A stretch of DNA of 64,000 nt from Salticus scenicus (Eukaryota; Arthropoda; Arachnida; Araneae; Salticidae): positions 232,356,688-232,420,687 of the forward strand of contig OZ005650.1 of assembly GCA_963930645.1 (NCBI GenBank), read 5' to 3'. Below the pieces are notes generated by a model. It worked only from the letters and a program-made list of their open reading frames with translations, did no database searches and was not told the origin of the DNA. Positions 43,893 through 54,816 of this stretch are shown piece after piece (position 1 is the stretch's first letter; the number at the start of each line of letters is the position of its first letter). Both the position numbers and the translations under genes were made by a program.

Positions 43893-44725
43893 GAAATTCT
43901 ATTTTATTAAAATCTGAAATTAAATACCTGATAGCCATTGCAATTGACAGAGGTTATGACCCTTCCATTATAGACAAAGCTATCCAAAAATTACAACTCC
44001 CTCGTATTTCATCTTCTAAATCAGTCTCTTCTAATATCAGTATTGTTTTACCCTATTTTCCTAAATCCAGTCAAACCATAGCTAAAATTCTCAAACAATA
44101 TGATTTTAAAATAATATTTTCGCCTTCCAATAAACTCACCTTTTCTCAGTTAAAAGATCCCATTGATATGCATGAATCTTGGGGTATTTATGGTACAGTC
44201 GGCTGCAAAATTATTCGAGCACTAGCAATAATCCTTGCCAAAAAAAAGTACACTTAATACAGCTTTGTTAAATAAATCCTTGTCGAGTCATGTTCTTAAT
44301 CTATCTAAGAACATGATTCGACAAGGATTTACTTAGCAAAACAGTCTTAAGTGTACTTTTTAAATATAGGAATTATTGGCTAGTGCTCGAATAATTTTGC
44401 AGCCGACTGTATTTCCTGTGAGTGTGGTTTATCATATATTGGCCAAACTAAACGCAGTCTTAAATTTCGTCTAAAAGAACATATGAATTACTTCCGCAAA
44501 CAAGAAACCAATAAATCGGCTATTTCTAAACATTGCTGGGAGGAAAATCTTAATTTTAAATTTAATTCAGCTAAAATAATTTGCAGACCTAAATCCATTC
44601 ATGAACTCGATTTCTTTGAAGTTTTTTATATTTATAAAAATTTTAAAAACCTTGTAAATTGTGATTTCGCTATTCCCTATTTGTCTGACTGTTGGAAATT
44701 TTATATTCAGTCCACATTTTCTTAA
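43893..44725 (+). pseudogene. Penelope-like element, 5'-truncated, GIY-YIG endonuclease end
   Basis: Coding runs from about 43893 (EIKYLIAIAIDRGYDPSIID) through VLPYFPKSSQTIAKILK to WGIYG at 44195. It is interrupted by a 214-bp MITE plus one TA, then continues from 44412 as SCECGLSYIGQTKRSLKFRL and KEHMNYF to CWKFYIQSTFS-stop. GIY and YIG motifs, the Cys pair and the Arg/His residues of the endonuclease are recognisable. Ignoring the MITE the frame stays open on both sides. The reverse transcriptase is missing. Penelope-like elements use this endonuclease to nick DNA and prime reverse transcription. Confidence 0.82.
44196..44409. mobile_element. 214-bp TA-MITE inserted in the Penelope-like endonuclease
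   Basis: Ends CAGTCGGCTGCAAAATTATT and its inverse, TA duplications at 44194-44195 and 44410-44411. It is the same family as the MITE split by Tigger at 19624-22064. A central inverted repeat (AATCCTTGTCGARTCATGTTC and inverse around TCTATC) makes it a nearly perfect hairpin. Confidence 0.85.
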
Positions 44726-44965
44726 TTTTTCTACTGTTTACACAGCTAACTTTCCTAAATTCCTCTTGGCAACTCTCCCAACCTTTCCCGTAATCCTATT
44801 GGTTAAACAAAATTCGACCCCTCACCTATATATACGAGCACTTCTCCAGATTCAGAATCCTTTTTGCACTGAAGACGGTACGCTAAAGGCTACCGAAACA
44901 GCTGTATGCATTTTCAATATTTTTCTTTGGCGTTTCTGACGTAGTAGTTTATTCGGGTTTTAACA
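44726..44965 (+). other. 3' flank of the Penelope-like element
   Basis: Non-coding sequence after the endonuclease stop, containing the hammerhead motif at 44860-44915. The element's exact 3' boundary is not defined. It probably ends before the 450-bp repeat that begins at about 44965. Confidence 0.5.
44860..44915 (+). ncRNA. Hammerhead ribozyme motif in the Penelope-like 3' flank
   Basis: Boxes CTGAAGA (44869-44875) and GAAAC (44895-44899). Stem II is GGTA/TACC (44877-44880 and 44891-44894). GAAAC is followed by the palindromic tetraloop AGCT and GTA (44904-44906), the cleavage triplet. Stem I pairs TGCA (44865-44868) with TGCA (44907-44910). One extra base (C, 44876) separates the first box from stem II, the same deviation as in the palindromic elements. 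Its place about 145 bp after a Penelope-like stop codon fits the known occurrence of hammerheads in this retroelement class. Confidence 0.65.
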
Positions 44966-45895
44966 GTTAAACATCGTTAGAAAGTTTTAAAGACGATTAA
45001 TGCAAACGAAACTGCAATTTTAGTAACTTTTAATTATAACCCTTAATGTAACTGAATATTTTTATGTGGTCCTGTATATCTTCATGCTAATCATTACTAT
45101 GTTCTAGTGGAAAGAATTTTCTTGTGAATATGAATAATAAGTGACAATTTCAGTATGATTTGTACATAACAAAATTATTAAAAAGAGATTTATAGAAATA
45201 ACTCTCATAGAACGCATGTTTTCGGATTTTTTCGGGTGTCCCTGTACATAAACCAGTGCTGAAAATTACACCAGTTTATATAGGAAATATCCCATAGTGA
45301 ATATAACATATATCGGTTTCAAGAAATTCAGTGAATATTTATGGAAGTTAGAGAGCGAGGAGGTAGACAGATGGACAGAAAGATAGTCAGAAAGATACTC
45401 AGATAGACGAAATCAAATCACAATCACTCTTAAACATCGTTGCAAAATGTTAAAAACGATTAATCCAAACGATTAATCCAAATAGTGCAATATTAAATAT
45501 TTCCAATCACCTTAATGTAACTGATTATATTTGTGTGACCCTGTAAATTGTACTGCTAATCATATTACATTTCATAGAAAACATTTCCTTGTGCATATGT
45601 ATTATTAATATTACTTTCATAATGATTTATACAAAATAAAAATATTAAAGTATAAGTTTTATAGTCCTCTCACAAAACTTAATGATTTGGATTTTTTTTG
45701 GGTGCCCCTCTAGACAAACCAGTGGTGATAAAACCCCATTTTTAATTGAGAATATCCAACACTGAACTTGAATGACACATATCAGTTTCAAGAAATTCCA
45801 GGAATGTTTATGGGAGTTAGAGGTGGGACCGACAGACGGACAGACAGAAAACGGAAGTAATAAACACTTCTCAACATTGTTGTAAAGTGTAACAA
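44965..45895 (+). repeat. Tandem ~450-bp repeat, two units plus a partial
   Basis: CATCGTTrnAAArTnTTAAArACGATTAA recurs at about 44969, 45432 and 45876. Between them lie CCTTAATGTAACTGA, TGTGGTCCTGTA, GCTAATCATnAC, GGTTTCAAGAAATTC and a TAGACAGATGGACAGA-type tract. Inverted members of the family are at 49385-49880 and 50540-51035. Not protein-coding; origin unknown. Confidence 0.65.
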
Positions 45896-46021
45896 GAATT
45901 CCATATATATATATATTAGTACAACACTACAACGTCAGTTAGTAATATTTATTTGAATCTAGGATTTTGCGTCGTCGCCGTTGAATTTTATACTTCTTTT
46001 TATGTCGAAAAAGAAATGAAT

Positions 46022-46024
<3 letters not shown>

Positions 46025-46054
<30 letters not shown>
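46025..46054. repeat. Poly-A run
   Basis: About 29 consecutive A. Confidence 0.9.
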
Positions 46055-46057
<3 letters not shown>

Positions 46058-46235
46058 AAGTATTAAATAATTGTTATAAAAATTATGCTAAAGAAATGGA
46101 ACAACTTTAGTATAGAACAACATATTTTATGTATTATTATTATAATTTATACATGTTGAAAGAAAAGTACAATAAAAATAAATAATTACAAGATAAAAAG
46201 AGCTTTTTATATACCATGTTTTTAAATTTTCTGTT

Positions 46236-47185
46236 CAATCATATAAATGCTACCTAGCTAGTCGAGAAGTTAGGGAAAAATCGATTTCAATCTTTGTACT
46301 GATAACGCTGCCGAAGGCAGCAGGAACCCGAAACATTTGGCTAAAGGTATTAAAAAAATGCATTTTAACCGTATTCTGAACTATTCTGAAAGTTTCAAAT
46401 GTCTAGCTAGTCGGGAAGTTTGTTAAATAAATTTTCGTTCGAATCATATAAACGCTGCCGAATGCAGTAGGGACCTGAATTAGTTGACTAAAAGTATAAA
46501 AAAACTGTATTGTTACTGTATTCTGAGCTATCCTGAAAGTTTCAAATGTCTAGCTAGTCGAGAAGTTAGGGAAAAATCGATTGCAATCTTTGTACTGATA
46601 ACGCTGCCGAAAGCAGCAGGAACCCGAAACATTTGGCTAAAGGTATTAAAAAAAATGCATTTTAACCGTATCCTGAACTATTCTGAAAGTTTCCAATATC
46701 TAGCTAGTCGGGAAGTTAGATAAATTTTTTATTGAATCATATAAACACTGCCGAAGGCAGTGGGGACCTGAAACAGTTGACTAAAAGTATTAAAAAATGT
46801 ATTGTCACCGTGTTTTGAGCTATCCTGAAAGTTTCAAATGTCTAGCTAGTCGGAAAGTTAGGAAAAAATCGATTGAAATGTCTGTACTGATAACGCTGCC
46901 GAAGGCAGCGGGAACCCGAAACAGTTGGCTAAAGGTAATAAAAATATGCATTTTAACCTTATTCTGAACTATTCTGAAAGTTTCAAATATCTAGCTAGTC
47001 GGGAAGTTAGTTAAATAAATTTTCTGCCGAATCATATAAACGCTGCCGAAGGCAGCGGAACCTGAAGCAGTTGACTAAAATTATTAGAACAATTTATTGT
47101 CACCGTGTTGTGAGCTGTCCTGAAAATTTCAAATATCTAGCTAGTCGGGAAGTTAGTTAAAAATCGATTGCAAGATTTGTCCCTG
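46236..47185 (+). repeat. Satellite array, ~147-bp monomers in alternating A/B dimers
   Basis: CTAGCTAGTCGg starts at 46254, 46403, 46550, 46700, 46842, 46991 and 47137 (spacing 142-150). Monomers alternate. Type A has AAAAATCGATTGCAATCTTTG and ACTGATAACGCTGCCGAAGG. Type B has AAATTTTnTnnCGAATCATA and AACGCTGCCGAAGGCAG..GG. The repeat unit is therefore a dimer of about 296 bp, with about three dimers plus partial ends. Each monomer contains the palindrome CTGCCGAAGGCAG. An (ACAA)n tract follows at 47186-47222. Confidence 0.8.
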
Positions 47186-47222
47186 ACAAACACACAAACA
47201 AACAAACACACAAACAAACAAG

Positions 47223-48115
47223 AATCGAAGTAATAAAAAACATGGTAATTAACTTACATGTTTTATTATGATTTTAGAAGGATATAACGTCATAAGTTAA
47301 CTAAGCAATTTATTTCAAATTATTTATAATTAACATTTAAAAAATTACTGAAATAAAAACTAAAGTTTCTAAAGTAATGATGACAATTTCTAATAAATTA
47401 AAATAAATGGAAAAGTTTTAAATTTAATAAAGGAAACGGAAATTTCCGCAAGTAAACAAATTTTGTGACATAAAATTTATTATTAAAAGCTTATTAAAAT
47501 TATAAAAGCTATATATCGAAAGACTATATTAATTATGAGCTATAAATATGTAAATGTCATTATTTTTATGTCGAAAATAAAAGAATGTGCAATTTGTTTT
47601 TTAATAATTAAAATAAAATTCAGAAAAATAATGCTAAAGAAATTAAACAGCTTCAATATAGAACACCTTAGCGAAATTTGAAGTTTGGCACTGAAGTAGC
47701 TCGGACATTTCTTTTTTTCAAGATCTTTTACTTACACCATTGCGATAGACGTTTTAACTCATCACCAAAATGACAGCAAAAATTTAATAGCCGCCAACGC
47801 AAGCTATGCTAAAGTTATACGCAAAGACATTTTAAGAAAAGAATATAGTACACGATGCTAGGCAATGAAATATAGTTACTGCAGGAAAGATTAGATTAAA
47901 ATAAGAACTGTCGCATTAAAGTAAATTCTGTTTTGTGCAGGATTTTATTTCTTTTATTTAGAAAACAAAGATTGGCTTAGAATTTTACTTTATTTTATTT
48001 TTGAGAAAGGTTTAAGCTATAGTGTTAATAAATAAGTTTCCCTTACAGATAAAGAAATTTTTTCTTTAATTTCACGAGTTAAACACAGCATGTCTTACAT
48101 TTTATTAATTTAAAA
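47223..48115. other. AT-rich DNA, partly repeating 45990-46140
   Basis: The AATGCTAAAGAAATtnAAcAgCTT...ATAGAACAnC block near 47625-47665 resembles 46085-46125, so the satellite array may lie inside a duplicated segment. No gene is recognised. Confidence 0.4.
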
Positions 48116-48315
48116 TTTTGCTAAATTTTGGATTTAATAAGTATTCAGGAATCTTGATACTGAGCAAAGCAAAAAATTCACAATCCGCGATTGTAATGAA
48201 ATGCTCGCCCTCTTGTGGGCTAAGGGGAAATTACAATAAACATGCTTTAATTCGGCTTTCATTAAGCCGCCATTGCATGCCGATGTTTAGTTTCACATAT
48301 ATTTATTCAATAAAA

Positions 48316-48424
48316 ATGAATAAATCCGGTAAAAAAGATAACACATACTGCTGTGTGCTCCAGTGCAACTCCAAAGGACCAAGAAATCCAGAATTAAGCT
48401 TCCATTTATTTCCAAATGACAAAT
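48316..48424 (+). pseudogene. THAP-type zinc finger N-terminal fragment
   Basis: From ATG 48316 the frame reads MNKSGKKDNTYCCVLQCNSK and GPRNPELSFHLFPND. This matches the start of the THAP domain (C-x-V-x-x-C ... FHxFPxD), a C2CH DNA-binding finger found in transcription regulators and P-element-type transposases. The second C/H pair, the conserved Trp and the AVPTIF motif are missing; after LFPND the frame loses similarity and stops at 48474. It could be a first exon without a recognisable donor site, or a truncated gene or transposon fragment. The in-frame ATG at 48118 is further upstream in non-conserved sequence and is not preferred. Confidence 0.45.
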
Positions 48425-48827
48425 TTAAAATTTCAGTTGGTTCATCTAATGGAAGTAAAGAATTAATCGGATGATTTGAAGCTAATATTTGTTCAACTTC
48501 AGTTAAAAATCTACTTCCGATCGAACTTTGAATAAACTGAATTAGTTTTTTCCAAAAGCAATCAATTTTCCATGATGTAATGGCGGAGAAATTATAGTAC
48601 GAATATTAAGTAGAATAACAAAAAAACAATATTAAATACACGTGGCTATAATATTTACTAACAACAAAAACTGAAAAAGCGCCATATATCGATCATTGCA
48701 AACGCGGATATAGAGAATATTAGAAGAAAAGAATTAAAACGATAATTCATAAAATAATTTATTAAAATTTATAGTTGTCTTTGCTTATATTAAACGAGTT
48801 AATCACGTGACTTGTTATGTATACATA

Positions 48828-48975
48828 TCTCTTAGGTATCTCGGAAACGGCTCAAACGACTTTGATGAAAGTTTGGGTTTAAGGATTTTTTAGGGTAAAA
48901 AATCGGTTATTTATCCTCAGCATTAGGAAAATTCGTGTTTACTGTTAACCCTTTATCCACCATTTGCAAAGTATA
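48828..48975 (-). repeat. Single inverted unit of the ~152-bp tandem family
   Basis: On the minus strand the unit reads GGTGGATAAAGGGTTAACAG, GAATTTTCCTAATGCTGAGG, TTTCATCAAAGTCG and TTTCCGAGATACC, parallel to 32115-32765. Confidence 0.6.
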
Positions 48976-49006
48976 GCATAATTTGGATATACTTGTAAAC
49001 GAATAT

Positions 49007-49008
<2 letters not shown>

Positions 49009-49043
<35 letters not shown>

Positions 49044-49348
49044 AAAATAAAAATAATAAGTATAATAAAAATAATGATAAACTGTTAAAATAGAGATATT
49101 TTTCTTTTTTACTTTCAGATTCCTAATACGCAATGGCACGAAAAAAATATCTTTAATATTAAGCAATAAATCAAATATTTCACACCACTTGATCTTTTGT
49201 CTCTAGGTTAAAATATGAATTGAGTTAAAATATGAAAATAAAAATAGTCGAAAATACGGAATTTTTAATTATTTTCATATTTGACATGAATAATAGCAAA
49301 AAAAAAAAAAAAAAAAAAAAGTTTATATATATATATATATATATATAT
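49009..49348. repeat. Poly-T, poly-A and TA microsatellites
   Basis: T-run 49009-49038, A-run about 49299-49320, and (TA)n 49325-49348. Confidence 0.85.
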
Positions 49349-49384
49349 AAGTGAAATATTTATTTTTTATTAATAAGATGTTTT

Positions 49385-49880
49385 TTCACATTTTCCAACG
49401 AAGTCGAAAGGTATTTATGACTTCGGTTTGTCTGTTCGTCCGTCTGACTATCTATCTGTTCTAACTTCCGTAAATATACATGGAATTCCTTGAAACTGAT
49501 ATATGTTATTTAAAGTCATTATGGGATGTTTCCTATTTAAAATGTAGTAAATACGACAACTGTTTTGTAAGCAGGAAAACCTGAAAATATTTAAAAGTAT
49601 TGCTTTCTTTGAAAGGTATTTCTATAAATCATGTTTTAATATCTTTATTTAGCATAAATTATAATGAAAATTACATTTATTTTTCTCATACTCAAAAAAT
49701 TGTTTTCTATATAATATAGTAAGATTAGTACTAAAACTTACACAACTACACAAAAATGTTCAGATACATTAAAGACAATAACTATAAACACTTGTAATTT
49801 GTACTTTTCTTTTAATTAAGCGTTTTAAACACTTTCTAACAATCTTTAATCGCGTTTATGATTCAAAATAGCTTATTTTT
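49385..49880 (-). repeat. 450-bp repeat family, inverted copy
   Basis: Reverse complement of the 44965 family: GGAATTCCTTGAAACTGATA, TTATGGGATGTTTCCTATTT and AGCGTTTTAAACACTTTCTAACAATCTT are the inverses of blocks in that repeat. A GTCTGTTCGTCCGTCTGAC tract marks the ACAGAC-rich end. Confidence 0.55.
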
Positions 49881-50079
49881 CTATCTTTTTAGTGCTAGAG
49901 GCCTATTTCAGTCGGTACAGCGTTGTCGAATTTTTATACGTCACTCTTAATAGTGCTAAGGGTCTATTTCAGTCGGTTTATTGAATGGGGATTTATTGAA
50001 TGAAGATTTTGTAGATAATTTGATTACTCATAACGAAGGTTACAAGTTTTTAAAAAATATAAAAAATTCTCCCAAGGTA

Positions 50080-50290
50080 CAACTTTGACATGAGTCCCCC
50101 CAAGGCACAACTTTGACATGAGTCCCCCCCAAGGCACAACTTTGACATGAGTCCCCCCCCCCAAGGTACAACTTTGACATGAGTCCCCCCCCAAGGCCCA
50201 ACTTTGACATGAGTCCCCCCCAAGGTACAACTTTGACATGAGTCCCCCCCCAAGGCACACCTTTGACATGAGTCCCCCCCAAGGCACACC
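50080..50290. repeat. Minisatellite, seven ~29-bp units with poly-C
   Basis: Units AAGGYACAACTTTGACATGA plus GTC6-9 repeat seven times, followed by a partial unit running into CCTCCCCCTCAA. Mostly the C-run length varies. The three minus-strand frames across it are repeat artefacts. The G-rich strand has evenly spaced G7-G10 runs. Confidence 0.9.
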
Positions 50291-50299
50291 TCCCCCTCA

Positions 50300-50501
50300 A
50301 TGGGAAAAAGAGAAAAAACGTTGTTTTGCGGCTATAAGACAGTTTGGACTTCCAACGTTATTTGTTACAGTATCTGCAGCTGAAACACATTGGTTTGTTT
50401 TAATGAAAACTTTATCATGGAATTTAGATCGTCACGAATTAACTAAAGAAGAATTTGTCGATATTAACAAGTTTAGCAGTAGGCCTCTGGCACTAAATTA
50501 A
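50300..50501 (+). pseudogene. Helitron-like N-terminal (Rep-associated) domain fragment
   Basis: The frame encodes RCFAAIRQFGLPTLFVTVSA followed by AETHWFVLMKTLSWNLDRHE. This matches the RQxGxPTxFxTxSxAExxW signature of the Helitron-like N-terminal domain that precedes the rolling-circle Rep motifs. The two-His Rep motif and helicase are absent; the frame ends at 50501. It directly follows the poly-C minisatellite, and the preceding residues come from the repeat. A truncated Helitron is inferred. Confidence 0.65.
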
Positions 50502-50539
50502 AATCTGTCAATGTCAGATTTTCATGTTTTAAATAATGA

Positions 50540-51035
50540 AATAATGTCGTGTCTGTATAATTTTTTTTTTCCTTCGGTCTATCGGTTGATCTATCCGTCT
50601 CTATTATCTGTAAATATTTTCAGAATTTCTTTGAAATTATATGCTTTATTTAAGCTCACTTTATGTGTCATGGCTCCTTATTTAAATTGGTGTGAAGAGC
50701 ATAAATGGTTTGTTCACAAAGAAAAAGAAAAACAGTGCATTTTATGAAAGGTATTTATAAAAATCCTTCTTATATAACTTTTTATTATAAAATTACAACG
50801 AATGTGCATTTATTAGTCATATGGTAAAGAAATGCTTTTACAGAATATGTTATGTTTACTACTATGTTTTACATGGCTACACTAAAATATTAAGATATAT
50901 TAAGAGCTACAGTGGAAAATGCTGGAATTGCATTTCCGTTTGGATTAAGTGTTTTTAAATATTTCCAACAATGTTTAAGAGTGATTACGAATTCAGTTAG
51001 TCCCTCTGTCTACCTTTCTGTCCTTTTGGTCCGCG
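50540..51035 (-). repeat. 450-bp repeat family, second inverted copy
   Basis: TCTATCGGTTGATCTATCCG, TTCTTTGAAATTATATGC and AATGTTTAAGAGTGATTACG are inverses of blocks in 44965-45895, more diverged than the copy at 49385. Confidence 0.5.
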
Positions 51036-52850
51036 CGTTGTGTGATAATGTAATCAAAGTGCATTGAAAATTAAGCGATGCAGTGAGTATGTATAGTTGG
51101 TATGTGGTAGAAATCTATGCGAACAACATAGATTTTTGTTCTTGCTTTATTATTATTTTATACATGAAAAAATGTTTTGTGTGTTTTTTAGGATTCCCAT
51201 ATTGACAAAAGAAAAAAAGAGTATTAAAAAAAAAAAAATAAATAAATAAATAAATAAAGTTAAATACGTGGAAGTAAAAATGCAAATTTATTCAGCGTGG
51301 AGTGAAAATGCAAATCTGCTGATCGATTACAGATTCAAATTTGGAAAAATGAGTCAGCCGTGTTTTGTGGAGTAAAAATACAAATTTTCTGATCACTTAT
51401 TGATTCAAATTTGTTAAAATGAATCAGTCGACCTTAATGCATAATATATAATGATAACAATATTAATATATTAATATATTTTGAAGGCAAACATGAATAA
51501 AAAATTGATTTTTTTCTCAGAAAAGTATAATAATTGAAATTTTTACTTGTTCTTATTAAATATTGTCATGTTTTTATATATTGTATAAAGAATGTTTTAA
51601 GAATGCGGTTAGTTATTTTTTTTTAATAAATATTTTAAACTGTAATTATGGCTTTTTACACAAACTTTGTTTAAAGATCAAAAAATGATAGTTTTTTATA
51701 ATTTTTTACTGATGTTTGAACATAGAAATATTTCCACTTGAAATGTAGTATCAACATAGATTTCCTATATTTTATCTTTGAATACACAGAAAAAGTCTTT
51801 TTCAGAACATACATATTACGTATTTATTCGCTTAATATATTTTTCAGAAGGGATGTACTATTTCCATGAAATGAGAAAACCATGAAATAGGATATTCGTT
51901 TGGTAAATCTAAGAAATCCCAGTCATTGAATATGAATGTGTATTATATTATACAGGAATAACTTTGGAAGATTTATGCACAATTTTGAGACAATTTATGA
52001 CTTGATAATCATATGGAAATCATTTCATTTCTAAATATTAAATAAAAGAAATGCTTCTCATTTTTAATAAAATAATTATGGCTAAGAAAATTCAAAATGT
52101 GCCTTTAAAGCATTAATCACCAATTTTGAAAAGTAATTTTTATGAAGTAGTTCAGGAAAGACATGTTAAATCTATAAAATATTTTACGTGTGTACTTTTA
52201 AATGTAAGATATCATGCCATGAACGAAAAAATAAACACTTTTATAATATATTCTGCATAGATAAAAGTGAGGTGTCGGTGTGCCTTTACGTGATCTCGGG
52301 CTCAAGCTATTGATCAAAGGACTAAAAAAAATTGGGAGAAGGGAAACTTGTACCATGCGGGTACATACCACGTACACATTTGCTTTGATTTTCGAATTTG
52401 AATTTTCTTATTAATAAATAATACGTTTAAATTGTAAAGAATAAATGAATAATTCTTAAAAAATACGTTTTGATTCTTCCAAATATTTAATTAATAGATG
52501 AACTGATAAATTAATATTAAATTAAAATATTTATTTATAGAAAGACAAATGTGTTTAAATGCAATGGTATTATTTTAGAATTTTTTTCTATTTAAAAAAT
52601 AATAATAATTTATTGTAAATATAATATCTCAATATTAAGTTAATTAAAATATACAATGAAATCCAACATGTGTGAATATCTTCCTCTATTACATAATTAG
52701 ATAAAATCTCATAATCATATGCTACAGCCAGAACTCATTTCAAATAATACATTTTCCAGGATCATGCCAAACATTCTGATTTTTTTTAATTTGCTACTGG
52801 TCCTCTTTATGCTTTCGGCGCAAAATATTTGTTAAATGAATAAGGTGTAC
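51036..52850. other. AT-rich DNA; two-unit ~80-bp repeat at 51285-51430
   Basis: GAGTgAAAATGCAAATCTGCTGATC and GAGTAAAAATACAAATTTTCTGATC introduce two adjacent related units, each with GATTCAAATTTG and AATGArTCAGyCG. There is an (AAAT)n tract at 51235-51258. No gene is recognised. Confidence 0.45.
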
Positions 52851-52854
52851 AAAT

Positions 52855-53175
52855 ACCGAATAGGTGGAAAGCAAAACACTTGGATTAGAAAGCAAATCAA
52901 AGTTGCTAATATTATTTCTAGATTTAAGAAGTTAAAATGGAGCTAGGTTGACCACCTTGCGAGGAGAAATGAGGATGGATGGACCACAAAAGTCCAATTT
53001 TAAATACCGAGAGATTAGAAAAGACCGAGAAGGAGACCACTGTGTCTTTGGACAGATGAAGTTTTGAAGTTTCGAAGAGCAGTATGGAGAAAAATTGCAG
53101 AAAACCGCGCAGATTCGAATTACCTAGGAGAGGACTTCATCCTGCAGTGGATTGATAAAGTCTGAAATTGATGAT
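52855..53175 (+). pseudogene. LINE reverse-transcriptase C-terminal fragment and 3' end
   Basis: In frame with some stops: RIGGKQNTWIRKQIKV, FKKLKW..DHLARRNEDGWT, PRRRPLCLWTDEVLKF, RRAVWRKIAENRADSN and YLGEDFILQWID. This is the pattern at the end of non-LTR retrotransposon ORF2 proteins (KWAGHxAR...GRPxxRWxD...AxxRxxWxxLGExFxQQW). A (TGATGA)n tail at 53168-53186 follows, as in RTE/CR1-type elements. It is 5'-truncated and inactive. The clade was not determined. Confidence 0.7.
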
Positions 53176-53632
53176 GATGATGATGATAATAATAATGATA
53201 TATATATTTTTATTTATGCAATAAAGTTTCAGGATAATTCATCAAAAATTATTTTAGATACTAGAGAATTTCATAAAGGGGCTCTTACTTATTAAATGGC
53301 AGGATAATATTTTATCATTTTTTTCTTCTTTGGTAGATATAATATTAAAAAATAAAATGAGTAATGCAAATTCGAAGTTGATGATACGTACCTATAGATC
53401 AACTAGTAAAATCAAATTAATAAAGAAGGCTTAAATAAAATATTTAACAACTTATAGAATGTAAATACACTTGGAATTTCTTGGGATGACAGAATGAGTA
53501 AGTAATTAATTTATTAGCGTTGATCATATGAACATTAAATTGATTTCTAATACACACGTCTCATCAAAATATTTAATATATAATGAAATTTTTCAATTTT
53601 GTCAGGCAAATAAATGCCTAGAAATTCACTAT
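53176..53632. other. AT-rich DNA with no recognised feature
   Basis: Apart from a (GAT)/(AAT) tail at 53168-53200, nothing is recognised. Confidence 0.4.
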
Positions 53633-54560
53633 TAGGGGAGACCGGGGCTAGTACGGACGTTTTTTTTTCGTTTTTTATATTACCTCTAAGATTTGAACTG
53701 AAGTGAAACATTTAATATATCATACCATAGAGTAAACCTTGTGTAATATATTTATAAAACTATCATTAATATTATTAACGTTTTTCATACCATAAAATGA
53801 ATTCTGCATAACGTAGAAATTTGTCACAACTTGCCCAGTAGCGAGGGTAGTATTGACATGCTTGGGTCACATTGTGACTTACAAATTACACATACAAACA
53901 CGTTGTAACATATACAAATTGTGTGAGAAAAGTAATAAAATGCGATATATTAAATCAACAATGAAACTTTTATTCACTTATATCGTTCTTAACACAATAA
54001 AAACACTTTAATTTTTTTAATAACCTTGTAAACCAAATGAAAAAAAAAAAAAAAAAAAAAAAAGAGTTAAATTAATAACACTTGTAAACACTTCGTTTTT
54101 CTAAAGTTACATTTAGAGAAACTTAACAATAGAAATAAAGGGAAAATATGTGTTAATCACAAAATAATTAAAAGGTAGGCTAACAAAAATGCTTGGCCAT
54201 ATTGATCTTTTACTCGGTAGCTTACTACAACATGTAGGTCTATATCCTATAGGCCTACCTATATTTTTTATCATTCATTGTTATCGCTTACTTTAGTGTC
54301 TGATTTGCAGTTTTCAGTTAATACAAATATAATGAGGTCCATTTTTGGTACATTTGACATGAGCTTATTTTTTACACGTCATGCATCGCACACAGTTTTC
54401 TCCGGATCTAGAAATTTTGTATTGCTCCTAGAAAAATGACTGTATCTCAGCATCTATTATATGTTTTTGTTTTTCAACCATGTGTTTTATAGGCCCCGTT
54501 ATTAGGACTGAGGGTCTATTAGTCTCAACCTGGGATTTTTGCGTTGTCGTTTTCGATAGT
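53633..54560. repeat. Possible repeat starting TAGGGGAGACCGGGGCTAGT
   Basis: The start motif at 53633-53652 resembles TAGGGGAGATCCGTGTAATT at 31468. Phrases of this type begin dispersed repeats in several arthropods as I recall. It contains CCCAGTAGCGAGGGTAGTATTGACATG at about 53833 and an A-run at 54039-54062. The end is not defined and no protein is seen. Confidence 0.3.
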
Positions 54561-54783
54561 TGGACATTTGTCGAAATCTAAAATTTATCAAAAATATAAT
54601 TGAATAATTTGAAAGCGATGTTATAATAAAAAAATAATAATAATAATAATAATAGTCCTCCGTCCTAAACTAAATTCTGCTTTTGCCAGAATTTCCTCAA
54701 AATCTTTTTTTTATTATTATTATTGAAAGAAAAAGAAAAGAAAATTAATAATAATCAGTATCGTTACAAGCGATATCGAAAAA

Positions 54784-54816
<33 letters not shown>

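Noticed and set aside
46300..46345. Hammerhead-like CTGATAA...GAAAC in the type A satellite monomers
   Set aside because: The conserved G of the first box is A in every copy. Two separate hairpins (CGCTGCC/GGCAGC and GGG/CCC) replace stem II, and no NUH triplet follows with a usable stem III. Probably not a hammerhead, although satellites are a known habitat for them.
50024..50300. Three overlapping minus-strand frames of 79-87 codons rich in Gly, Ser and Cys
   Set aside because: All are translations of the 29-bp poly-C minisatellite in its three frames; no start or domain evidence.
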